Origin: an uncultured Bacteroidota bacterium
GTDB taxonomy: Bacteria; Bacteroidota; Bacteroidia; Bacteroidales; F082
Reading direction: 5' to 3'
DNA: 19,052 nt
Assembly: GCA_900542475.1 (NCBI GenBank)
Contig: UQNO01000036.1
Coordinates: forward strand, 1-19,052
Shown: positions 1 to 5,904 of the stretch, one piece after another
Layout: each line of letters opens with the position of its first letter
How positions within the stretch are numbered: position 1 is the stretch's first letter
Notes under the pieces: generated by a model
Databases searched by the model: none
What the model was told of the DNA's origin: nothing
What the model saw: the letters and a program-made list of their open reading frames with translations, nothing else
Position numbers and translations under genes: made by a program

Positions 1-62
1 CAGTAGTCTCCCTGGAATTTCTCGGGTTCCTTACCTTTCAGACTATGCTTTTGTTGGCTCAT
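1..62 (-). CDS. Possible 5' end of an unidentified protein gene (partial)
   Basis: An ATG at 62-60 opens a reading frame that stays open for 20 codons to the window edge. The start reads MSQQKHSLKGKEPEKF and is hydrophilic, with no signal peptide. It lies about 45 bases downstream of a perfect Bacteroidota promoter (107-136), a normal leader length for this group. I do not recognise the protein. Twenty open codons is weak evidence by itself. The same bases could instead be a non-coding leader, because a boxA-like element lies just upstream and TAGTCT (minus strand, near 42-37) can pair with AGACTA near the edge. Confidence 0.4.
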   Translation of the reverse strand, partial: MSQQKHSLKGKEPEKFQGDY

Positions 63-64
63 TG

Positions 65-76
65 CTTTCAAAGAAC
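65..76 (-). promoter_or_regulatory. boxA-like antitermination element
   Basis: The minus strand reads GTTCTTTGAAAG. This closely resembles the boxA element of bacterial rRNA operon leaders, where NusB and ribosomal protein S10 bind. It lies about 30 bases downstream of the TATCTTTG element at 107-114, as expected for a transcribed leader. If real, the transcript leaving the left edge may be an rRNA or ribosomal-protein-type operon. The resemblance is by eye only, and the motif is short. Confidence 0.35.
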
Positions 77-106
77 TTCCCAAATCTTTTTTGTTGATTG
101 GGACTG

Positions 107-136
107 CAAAGATACAGCGTTTTTTATTTGTGTCAA
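107..136 (-). promoter_or_regulatory. Strong Bacteroidota housekeeping promoter (leftward)
   Basis: On the minus strand TTGACA (136-131) is followed by TATCTTTG (114-107). There are exactly 19 bases between TTG and TA, which matches the Bacteroidota primary sigma factor consensus TTG-N19-TAnnTTTG. The upstream flank is very rich in A and T, which could act as an UP element. Transcription should begin near position 100 and run out of the window. Confidence 0.75.
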
Positions 137-220
137 GAAAAAAAATGAAAAAAAATAAAAAAAAATATTTTTAATTGATATTCAATATGTTAGTCTGGAC
201 TATTTTTTGAAAACAATGAA

Positions 221-280
221 AAAAAACTCCCCTAAACACCTATCAGAGACCTGTTTTTTGCCTTTTTGGGGAAGTTTTTT
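221..280 (-). terminator. Possible terminator after the AlbA_2 gene
   Basis: Two arms can pair, AAAAAACTCCCC at 221-232 and GGGGAAGTTTTTT at 268-280, with one bulged base. On the minus strand this gives a GC-centred stem just downstream of the AlbA_2 stop codon, with T-runs at the 3' side. The loop is long (about 35 bases), so it is a weak candidate. It could also act on the plus strand. Confidence 0.35.
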
Positions 281-288
281 AAATAAAA

Positions 289-924
289 TTACGCCAAATC
301 TCCGGAAATAAAAAAAATCTTTTTATCGATTATCTCCATTTTGACCATTCCGATGACAATAAAATTGACCAAGATACGCTCCGCCGCTTTTCTCTTCAGG
401 TGTGAAATTTCCAAAAAATCTTCAAAACTGATCTTGCCATGCTCGTTTAGATGGCGTAAAAGGAGCATTTCTTCGTCTGTAAAGGTTATTTGAATGTTGT
501 TTTTATCCTTTTCGTGCTTCCATACCTTGAGCAATATGCTGTTGGCTACGATATTTTCGTCCTTTACGCGTACATACACCTTATATATATTATTATGGTC
601 GGGGGCTTTGTGTTTGTGGTGTCTGCTTTTGGGTATTATGACTTCAAGAACGGTTTTTCCGTTGATATTCCACTCTTTTGCGGAATATTCAACTTCCGGA
701 CGACAGTACATCTGTGCCGCGGTTTGTATCATGTGCTTCTCTTCCTCGGATCTGATGCCTGAAATGGAACCGTTGTCTTTGACACCTATTAATAAACGTC
801 CTCCGTCGGTGTTGGCGAAGGCTGTTAATGAACGCGCTATTTTCCTGCTGTCGGATACTTCGAATTTGAAATCCAACATCTGATGCTCGCCCTCCGATAT
901 CAATTTTTGAATATGCCCGTCCAT
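289..924 (-). CDS. AlbA_2 (Schlafen-type) domain protein with C-terminal winged helix
   Basis: The product is 211 residues. Residues 8-130 resemble the AlbA_2 domain (Pfam PF04326), with a DFKFEV segment and the core AFANTDGGRLLIGVKD near residues 36-51. Residues 145-211 look like a small winged-helix domain. AlbA_2 proteins are often annotated as putative ATP-binding or DNA-binding regulators, but the role of this short Bacteroidales form is not established to my knowledge. I chose the ATG at 924-922. An upstream in-frame TTG at 942 lies inside the TACTTTTG promoter element, so it is very unlikely to be translated. The gene stands alone, with no same-strand neighbour within 300 bases upstream. 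Confidence 0.85.
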   Translation of the reverse strand: MDGHIQKLISEGEHQMLDFKFEVSDSRKIARSLTAFANTDGGRLLIGVKDNGSISGIRSEEEKHMIQTAAQMYCRPEVEYSAKEWNINGKTVLEVIIPKSRHHKHKAPDHNNIYKVYVRVKDENIVANSILLKVWKHEKDKNNIQITFTDEEMLLLRHLNEHGKISFEDFLEISHLKRKAAERILVNFIVIGMVKMEIIDKKIFFISGDLA

Positions 925-939
925 ACTCTTGATTTTTTG

Positions 940-947
940 CAAAAGTA
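940..947 (-). promoter_or_regulatory. -7 promoter element of the AlbA_2 gene
   Basis: The minus strand reads TACTTTTG, matching TAnnTTTG. No good TTG lies 19-21 bases upstream, so only the proximal element is supported. Transcription would begin near 933, about ten bases before the ATG, giving a very short leader. This placement rules out the upstream TTG as the start codon. Confidence 0.6.
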
Positions 948-1208
948 TTAAAAAAATCCTTTCGATGGTTTTTAATCTGATTTTTTTCGACAGGAAAGGG
1001 CGGAGGGCGAAAAAGTCATTTTCAGGCGTTTTAAGCGCATTGATTTTTTGAGACGAAGAAACTTGTTTTTGGCGTGAAAAAGTGTCTTATATCAAAAATG
1101 TAAATATGTAAAGCCACCATTTAATTCCAATCCGCCAAATTAACAAATGTAAAACAACAAACAGCAAACGAATGACAATCAAACACATACATAAGTGCAA
1201 AGGTGTTG

Positions 1209-1222
1209 TTTACAATTGTAAA
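1209..1222. promoter_or_regulatory. Perfect 14-bp palindrome TTTACAATTGTAAA, candidate operator
   Basis: The 14 bases equal their own reverse complement. The half-site TTTAC recurs in the palindrome at 1354-1363, and related words are scattered nearby. A regulator dimer such as the downstream XRE protein could bind here, but the distance to the gene (about 335 bases) is long. The background is very AT-rich, which raises the chance level of such sites. Confidence 0.35.
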
Positions 1223-1353
1223 AAGAAATGTTAAAAATTACAAAAATAAAAATATTCAAATGTTAATAAAATTTTACATAATAATAAGAAAATCAATATT
1301 TAAATGAAGAAAATCAAAACTAATACTTTAAAAAACATATATATTTTATAATT

Positions 1354-1363
1354 TTTACGTAAA
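1354..1363. promoter_or_regulatory. Perfect 10-bp palindrome TTTACGTAAA, candidate operator
   Basis: The site equals its reverse complement and shares the outer TTTA half-site with the palindrome at 1209-1222. The CG centre is rare in this AT-rich stretch. It is about 140 bases upstream of the proposed XRE promoter. An operator role is inference only. Confidence 0.3.
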
Positions 1364-1503
1364 GTTTGATTACGAAATACAAGTAATTGTTAGTAAAGAC
1401 TTTTAAAATAAAAAACGAAAGTATTTATTAAATAAAATTTAGAACCGTTCGTGATTTACAAAAATAAAATGCAAAAAATTAACTTTTGTATCGTTTTTCT
1501 TTT

Positions 1504-1511
1504 TACTTTTG
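1504..1511 (+). promoter_or_regulatory. -7 promoter element of the XRE regulator gene
   Basis: The sequence TACTTTTG matches TAnnTTTG and lies 46 bases before the ATG. The nearest upstream TTG (1486-1488) leaves only about 15 bases of spacing instead of about 19. The distal element is therefore weak, which could fit a regulated promoter. Confidence 0.5.
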
Positions 1512-1543
1512 TAATCTCAATCAGTGTTAAAAACGAAATTTTC

Positions 1544-1549
1544 AGGAGG
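1544..1549 (+). promoter_or_regulatory. Strong Shine-Dalgarno site AGGAGG
   Basis: AGGAGG lies eight bases before the ATG at 1558. Most other genes in the window have A-rich leaders without such a site, as is usual in Bacteroidota. The motif fixes the start codon and suggests a distinct translation strategy or origin for this gene. Confidence 0.75.
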
Positions 1550-1557
1550 AATATACC

Positions 1558-2004
1558 ATGGAAAATATCAAGGATAGACTTGCCCATATTCTCAGGGCTA
1601 AAAATTTGACGGCGTCACAATTCGCGGAATTAATGGGAATTCAACCCTCAAACGTGTCACATTTACTTAATGGAAGAAATAAACCAAGTCTCGATTTTTT
1701 GATAAAACTAAAAGAAATTTTTCCGGAATACAGCTTCGATTGGATTATTATGGGAAAGAAACCAATAACAATAAATGAGCCACAGCCGGTCGCTTCTGAT
1801 AATCAAGAGATGCTATTTGAAGATGAAGAGGACAATCGAGTGATTGAATTCGATGATATTGACGAGAATTATCATGAAAAAAACTCAAAAAGTGAACATA
1901 AAATCATAGATACTCAATCTAATATTGTGGCAAATACAGATATTTCGAAAGTTTTGATTGTTTATTCCGACAAAACATTTGAAATACTCAAGCCTCGTGG
2001 TTAA
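1558..2004 (+). CDS. XRE-family helix-turn-helix regulator
   Basis: The product is 148 residues. Residues 5-60 form a Cro/CI-type helix-turn-helix domain, with the recognition region near LTASQFAELMGIQPSNVSHLL (residues 17-37, shown in part). The conserved pattern of small residue, GI, S..S and LNGR is present. Residues 75-125 are acidic and low in complexity, probably a flexible linker. The final 20 residues (VLIVYSDKTFEILKP) form a short conserved-looking tail, of a kind seen in many Bacteroidota regulators of this size. The gene is monocistronic: nrnA downstream has its own perfect promoter. The targets are unknown, and self-regulation through the upstream palindromes is possible but unproven. 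Confidence 0.85.
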   Translation: MENIKDRLAHILRAKNLTASQFAELMGIQPSNVSHLLNGRNKPSLDFLIKLKEIFPEYSFDWIIMGKKPITINEPQPVASDNQEMLFEDEEDNRVIEFDDIDENYHEKNSKSEHKIIDTQSNIVANTDISKVLIVYSDKTFEILKPRG

Positions 2005-2048
2005 TTAAAAGAATCTATCGGTAAAAAATTATAAAAATGTGTTTAACA

Positions 2049-2078
2049 TTGATATATGAAGAAAAATGTGTATATTTG
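2049..2078 (+). promoter_or_regulatory. Promoter of the nrnA-FKBP operon
   Basis: TTG at 2049-2051 is followed after exactly 19 bases by TATATTTG at 2071-2078, a full match to the Bacteroidota consensus. Transcription should begin near 2085, leaving a leader of about 20 bases before the ATG at 2104. Confidence 0.75.
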
Positions 2079-2103
2079 TTTTCTGAAATATTAGAATACA
2101 TCA

Positions 2104-3126
2104 ATGTCCAAACAATTGTTTTTCAATAAGTTCCAAGAATTTATATCACAGTTTAAACGTGTGGTTATTGTTTCACACGTCAACCCTGATGGTGATGCGA
2201 TAGGTTCCTCGTTGGCGTTTCATTATTTCCTTTTAAAGATGGGAGTTGACGCTAAAGTGATTATTCCCAACGATTTCCCCTCTTTTTTGTCGTGGATGCC
2301 CGGTATTGAAAATATTCTGGTTTACGATAAAAATTCAGAGAAAGGCGTTGAATACCTTAATTCCGCAGATTTGATTTGTTATCTTGATTTTAATCACCCA
2401 TCACGTACAGGCTTTATACACAATGATTTATGCCATTGTAAAAAGACACCCAGATTACTTATAGATCATCACAGAGATGCGGATTGTTCTCAATTTGCGG
2501 CGTGTTTGCTGGATTTGGAGACGTCGAGTACTTCTGAACTTGTTGCCGAACTTATTCAGTATCACGGATTTGATAAATATCTGGATGATAATATCTCAAC
2601 TTGTCTATTAGTTGGAATCATTACTGATACAGGTTCCTTTGCACATTCAATATACCATCCTGAAACGTTTGAAATTTGTGGAAAAATGATATCTCCTACT
2701 GTTAATTATCAATTGATACACAGTAAGATATACAATACTTTTTCAGAAAACAGGCTTCGTCTTCTCGGCTATTGTATCAGCAACAGAATGACAACGCTTG
2801 ATGAATATCACACCGCTTATATTTATCTCACTAAATCTGATTTGGAGGCTTTTAACCATCAAGTGGGTGATACAGAAGGTGTTGTGAATTTTCCATTGAT
2901 GATTGATGGTATCAAGATGTCTGTGTTAATTACTGAACGTCAAGGTATTATACGTTTTTCTTTCAGATCGAAAGGCAATTTTTCCGTACACGAGTTTGCA
3001 AAGGCGCATTTCAATGGCGGCGGGCATACTAACGCTGCCGGTGGCACGTTAGATTGTAATATGGAAGAAGCAATAGCAAGGTTTTTAAAGGTTCTGCCAC
3101 ATTATAAAGTTATGTTGAATCAATAA
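2104..3126 (+). CDS. nrnA: DHH-family phosphoesterase, NrnA-like oligoribonuclease / pAp phosphatase
   Basis: The 340-residue protein has the DHH/DHHA1 layout of NrnA-type enzymes, which degrade very short RNAs (nanoRNAs) and dephosphorylate 3'-phosphoadenosine 5'-phosphate in the cytoplasm. Metal-binding motifs are intact: H25, D29 and D31 in SHVNPDGDAIGSS, D95, the D121-H122-H123 triad and D175 in GIITDTGSF. The C-terminal DHHA1 motif GGGHTNAAGG lies at residues 305-314. Length is normal for the family. The stop codon overlaps the next ATG by one base (TAATG), so translation is probably coupled to the FKBP lipoprotein gene. Substrate range cannot be read from the sequence; a related cyclic-dinucleotide phosphodiesterase activity is possible. 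Confidence 0.88.
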   Translation: MSKQLFFNKFQEFISQFKRVVIVSHVNPDGDAIGSSLAFHYFLLKMGVDAKVIIPNDFPSFLSWMPGIENILVYDKNSEKGVEYLNSADLICYLDFNHPSRTGFIHNDLCHCKKTPRLLIDHHRDADCSQFAACLLDLETSSTSELVAELIQYHGFDKYLDDNISTCLLVGIITDTGSFAHSIYHPETFEICGKMISPTVNYQLIHSKIYNTFSENRLRLLGYCISNRMTTLDEYHTAYIYLTKSDLEAFNHQVGDTEGVVNFPLMIDGIKMSVLITERQGIIRFSFRSKGNFSVHEFAKAHFNGGGHTNAAGGTLDCNMEEAIARFLKVLPHYKVMLNQ

Positions 3127-3680
3127 TGGCGAGGTCTTTTATCAAAATATCGCAGGTTTTTGCCGCTTTAAGCTTTATTATTACCTTTGGAGCTTGTTCG
3201 GACGTGAATACTCCGAATAAATTGCAAAATACTGGTAAAAAAATAGAGAAAGACAATCTCGACAGTTTAAACAGACACCTTGTCTCTATGGAAAAAGAAG
3301 TAATAAACGAATATATTTTAAATTCGGGCGCTGATTTTTTGAAAACTGGTACTGGCTTATGCTATCGTATTATAAACAAAGGAGATAGTGAACTGATTAA
3401 GAGAGGACATGTTGTCGTTATGGATTATGAATTGAGGCTCTTAAATGGTGATTTGATATATTCTTCTGAAGAAAACGGTAAAAAAATGTTTGTGGTAGGA
3501 TATGGTGGAGTTGAAAGTGGCTTGGAAGAGGCTGTTTTGTATCTTCATAAGGAAGATGAAGCCGAAATTATTATTCCGTCACATTTGGCGTATGGTTTGA
3601 CCGGCGATGGCAACGGAATCCCAATCAGAGCTACTCTTGTGTATAAAGTAAAAATTATTGAAAATCAATCAAATAAATAA
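3126..3680 (+). CDS. Single-domain FKBP-type prolyl isomerase lipoprotein, GldI-like
   Basis: The product is 184 residues. An N-terminal hydrophobic segment ends at Cys24 in FGACSD, a plausible lipobox, so this is probably a lipoprotein. Residues 90-178 form an FKBP domain, with GHVVVMDYELRLLNGD, GVESGLEEAV and HLAYGLTGDGNGIPIRATLV. Compared with human FKBP12, the FDSS motif has become IYSS and the pocket Trp is Leu (GLEEA), so catalysis may be reduced. GldI, a gliding-motility lipoprotein of Flavobacterium, belongs to this family; gliding itself cannot be inferred here. It overlaps nrnA by one base and is first in a run of three FKBP lipoproteins with growing domain number. Confidence 0.85.
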   Translation: MARSFIKISQVFAALSFIITFGACSDVNTPNKLQNTGKKIEKDNLDSLNRHLVSMEKEVINEYILNSGADFLKTGTGLCYRIINKGDSELIKRGHVVVMDYELRLLNGDLIYSSEENGKKMFVVGYGGVESGLEEAVLYLHKEDEAEIIIPSHLAYGLTGDGNGIPIRATLVYKVKIIENQSNK

Positions 3681-3699
3681 ATTATTAAAATTAAAAAAA

Positions 3700-4572
3700 A
3701 TGAAAAAAGTATTTTTAATGATGACCGCATTCTGCGTGATGCTCTCAATGCTGACGGGTTGCGGTAACGGTAACGCACCCAAGGGTTATAAGGCGACAAA
3801 CAGCGGCCTTTATTATCATTTCCATGTGAATAATGATGGAGAACTGCCGAATATCGGTGATTTAGTGGAAGTTACAATTGCTTGTTATGTGAACGACACC
3901 ACAATAATAATTCCAGCTTCAAAAAATATTCTTCAGGTCGGCGAGCCGTCATTTGCCACAGACTTCATGGAAGGTATCGCAATGATGCACAAAGGAGATT
4001 CTGCTTCGTTCATCGTCAATATCGACTCGACATTCCATTATCTTTTCAGAGTTCCGGAGCTTCCAAAGGAATTCAACAGTACTGATGTCATGAGATTTGA
4101 TGTGAAAGTCAACGATTTCTATCCTGAAAGTGAATATATGAATAAAATGATTGAAGCGATTAAGAAGCAATATCCGGAAGAAACAGAGCGCGCATACGCA
4201 GAGATGCAGCAATATTTCGCAATGAACAATATTGTCGCAACTCCAACAGCGTCAGGACTTTACTATGTGATGATAAAAGAAGGAAACGGCGAAATGCCTG
4301 TTCAGGGTGATAATGTGAAAGTGCATTACACTGGCAAACTACTAAACGGCAATGTTTTCGATTCGTCTGTTGAACGCAATGAACCCATCGAAGTGCCAAT
4401 CGGCATGGGTTATGTCATTCCTGGTTGGGACGAGGGTATCATGATGATGTCGAAAGGCGAGAAAGGCGTGCTTTATATCCCTTATTATCTTGGTTATGGA
4501 GATAGAGGCGCCGGCGCTGACATTCCTCCGTTCTCAAACTTGATTTTTGAAGTTGAACTTATTGGTTTCTAA
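3700..4572 (+). CDS. Two-domain FKBP-type prolyl isomerase lipoprotein
   Basis: I start the gene at the ATG at 3700 (290 residues). It begins with a clean lipoprotein signal, MKKVFLMMTA to LTGC (Cys21); an in-frame ATG at 3658 would place 14 extra residues before it and overlap the previous gene. Residues 35-140 are a degenerate FKBP-like domain that keeps the fold pattern (GELPNIGD, DFMEGIAMMHKGD) but not the FKBP active-site motifs. Residues 145-175 are a charged helix. Residues 183-290 are a well-preserved FKBP domain, with HYTG, FDSS (220-223), VIPGWDEG and YLGYGDRG, so prolyl isomerase activity is likely. It lies 19 bases after the previous stop and 6 before the next gene. It probably acts as a folding helper at the envelope. 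Confidence 0.87.
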   Translation: MKKVFLMMTAFCVMLSMLTGCGNGNAPKGYKATNSGLYYHFHVNNDGELPNIGDLVEVTIACYVNDTTIIIPASKNILQVGEPSFATDFMEGIAMMHKGDSASFIVNIDSTFHYLFRVPELPKEFNSTDVMRFDVKVNDFYPESEYMNKMIEAIKKQYPEETERAYAEMQQYFAMNNIVATPTASGLYYVMIKEGNGEMPVQGDNVKVHYTGKLLNGNVFDSSVERNEPIEVPIGMGYVIPGWDEGIMMMSKGEKGVLYIPYYLGYGDRGAGADIPPFSNLIFEVELIGF

Positions 4573-4578
4573 TATCTT

Positions 4579-5904
4579 ATGAGAAGACTGCCATCATATT
4601 TCCTTTGTCTTTTAGGCTGCGTAATTCTATTTTCATGCGAAAAAACAGTATTTCGAGGCTTCGACAAGATGAAAAACGGCGCTTATATGCAATTTCATGA
4701 AGTCAACAAACAAGGTGAAATGCCTAAAATCGGAGACTACGTGATAATTGATGTGAAACATACGATGGGCGAGACGCTTTTCTATTCATCGGAGTATGAA
4801 GATGAAAACGGACTTGAGGTGGAGCTGACGGAACCCTCTTTCGTGGGAGATATGATGGCAGGACTTTTAAATATGCATTTAAATGATTCGGCAACGGTCG
4901 TTTTTCTTGTGGACTCATTGTGTATCAAGTCGATGGGAATGAAAGCCGTGCCGAATTATCTTACCGCGGGAATGCCGGTTTATATCGATATTAGACTTAA
5001 GACCATTGTTCCTGCCGAAGAAGTTGCAGCACAACAGAAGATGGAGCTGCTGCGCAGACAGCAAGACGATGAAGACCGTTTGGCAATGTATTATTCCAAT
5101 GAGAAATATACAATTACTGAAAGCGGTCTTATCATATTGAATGTCAAAGGTAAAGGACCTGGACCTAAAGACGGTGAGATTTTGAATATTAATTTCAACC
5201 TGATAACTCTTGACGGTGACACTTTGCTGGATCTCTTTGAAAGAGAGCCTGTCGCAGTAAGATATGGCGATTTGGAATTGGGACTTGGCTTTGCCGAGGC
5301 GATGGGATATGTCCCGGCAGGAGGCGAAGGGCATTTTGTGATTCCTTCCTCCTTGGCTTTTGACAGCCTCGGTCTCGAAAACTCGATATTGCCATATACG
5401 TCTTTGGTGTTAAATGTGGAGAATACAAGTATTCTAACACAAGCGGAATACGAAGCTGAACAAATAAGGCTTCGGGAAATCGAAGAAATCGAAAACCAAA
5501 AACGTTTGAAAGAAGAGCCTGATAGAATTGAGAAATTTGTGAAAGAGCACAATATACAAGTCGCTCCAAGTCCCTCTGGCGTTTATTATCTTGAAATTGC
5601 CAAAGGAGCCGGCGAAGTGGTTGACATTGGCGATGTGGTGTCAATTCATTATAACCTCTATAACATAGATGATAAGCTGATTGAAACAAGTTTTGAAGGA
5701 GAGCCTCTTCAGTTTGTTTACGGTAACAATGAAATGGTTCCCGGAATCGAGGAAGCTGTCGGAAACATGAGAGTAGGAGGTAAAGCCACGATAGTCGTGC
5801 CGTCGGAGATGGGGTTTGGTGATATTGCGATTGATAAAGAACTACCGGCTTATTCCACCGTTGTTTTCTATATTGAACTCATTGACGTTCAGAAAGTTCG
5901 TTAG
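4579..5904 (+). CDS. Three-domain FKBP-like lipoprotein
   Basis: The product is 441 residues with a lipoprotein signal ending at Cys20 (LFSCEK). Three FKBP-like units follow. Unit one (about 35-143) is degenerate and resembles the first unit of the preceding gene (GEMPKIGD, DMMAGLLNMHLND). Unit two (about 177-282) is also degenerate, lacking the HYTG and FDSS signatures. Unit three (about 332-437) is the best preserved, with IHYN, MVPGIEEAV and GFGD, but the pocket Trp is Ile. Charged helical linkers lie at about 147-170 and 288-325. It may work mainly as a binding chaperone rather than an enzyme. Its last 26 bases overlap the end of the convergent ligase gene (5879-5904). Confidence 0.83.
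   Translation: MRRLPSYFLCLLGCVILFSCEKTVFRGFDKMKNGAYMQFHEVNKQGEMPKIGDYVIIDVKHTMGETLFYSSEYEDENGLEVELTEPSFVGDMMAGLLNMHLNDSATVVFLVDSLCIKSMGMKAVPNYLTAGMPVYIDIRLKTIVPAEEVAAQQKMELLRRQQDDEDRLAMYYSNEKYTITESGLIILNVKGKGPGPKDGEILNINFNLITLDGDTLLDLFEREPVAVRYGDLELGLGFAEAMGYVPAGGEGHFVIPSSLAFDSLGLENSILPYTSLVLNVENTSILTQAEYEAEQIRLREIEEIENQKRLKEEPDRIEKFVKEHNIQVAPSPSGVYYLEIAKGAGEVVDIGDVVSIHYNLYNIDDKLIETSFEGEPLQFVYGNNEMVPGIEEAVGNMRVGGKATIVVPSEMGFGDIAIDKELPAYSTVVFYIELIDVQKVR

Larger units (their letters stand above)
948..1503. other. AT-rich gene-free region between divergent regulator genes
   Basis: No credible gene lies in this stretch of about 550 bases. Positions 980-1080 have ordinary composition with a G-rich patch near 992-1010. 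From about 1090 to 1500 it is extremely AT-rich and crowded with TGTAAA, TTTACA and TTACAAA words in both orientations. Two perfect palindromes occur at 1209-1222 and 1354-1363. It likely holds the control region of the XRE gene downstream. No tRNA, rRNA or clear terminator was seen. Confidence 0.6.

Noticed and set aside
490..883. Plus-strand open frames opposite the AlbA_2 gene
   Set aside because: They lie wholly inside a clear AlbA_2 coding region on the other strand and encode Cys/Phe-rich, unrecognisable peptides.
925..942. TTG start of the AlbA_2 gene at 942
   Set aside because: The TTG is part of the TACTTTTG promoter element, upstream of the expected transcript start.
1090..1500. 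CRISPR leader/array or origin of replication in the AT-rich region
   Set aside because: There are no equal-length repeats with spacers, no cas genes, and no DnaA-box cluster or dnaA-type neighbours were recognised.
1558..2004. Antitoxin of a toxin-antitoxin pair
   Set aside because: No small toxin-like frame is adjacent on the same strand; the next gene is NrnA-like with its own promoter.
3658..3699. Upstream ATG giving 14 extra residues on the two-domain FKBP protein
   Set aside because: It overlaps the previous gene and would bury the lipoprotein signal peptide behind extra Lys/Leu residues.
4915..5689. Several minus-strand open frames of 139-164 codons
   Set aside because: They are antisense to the three-domain FKBP gene, whose domains and lipobox are clear, and have no coherent protein features.
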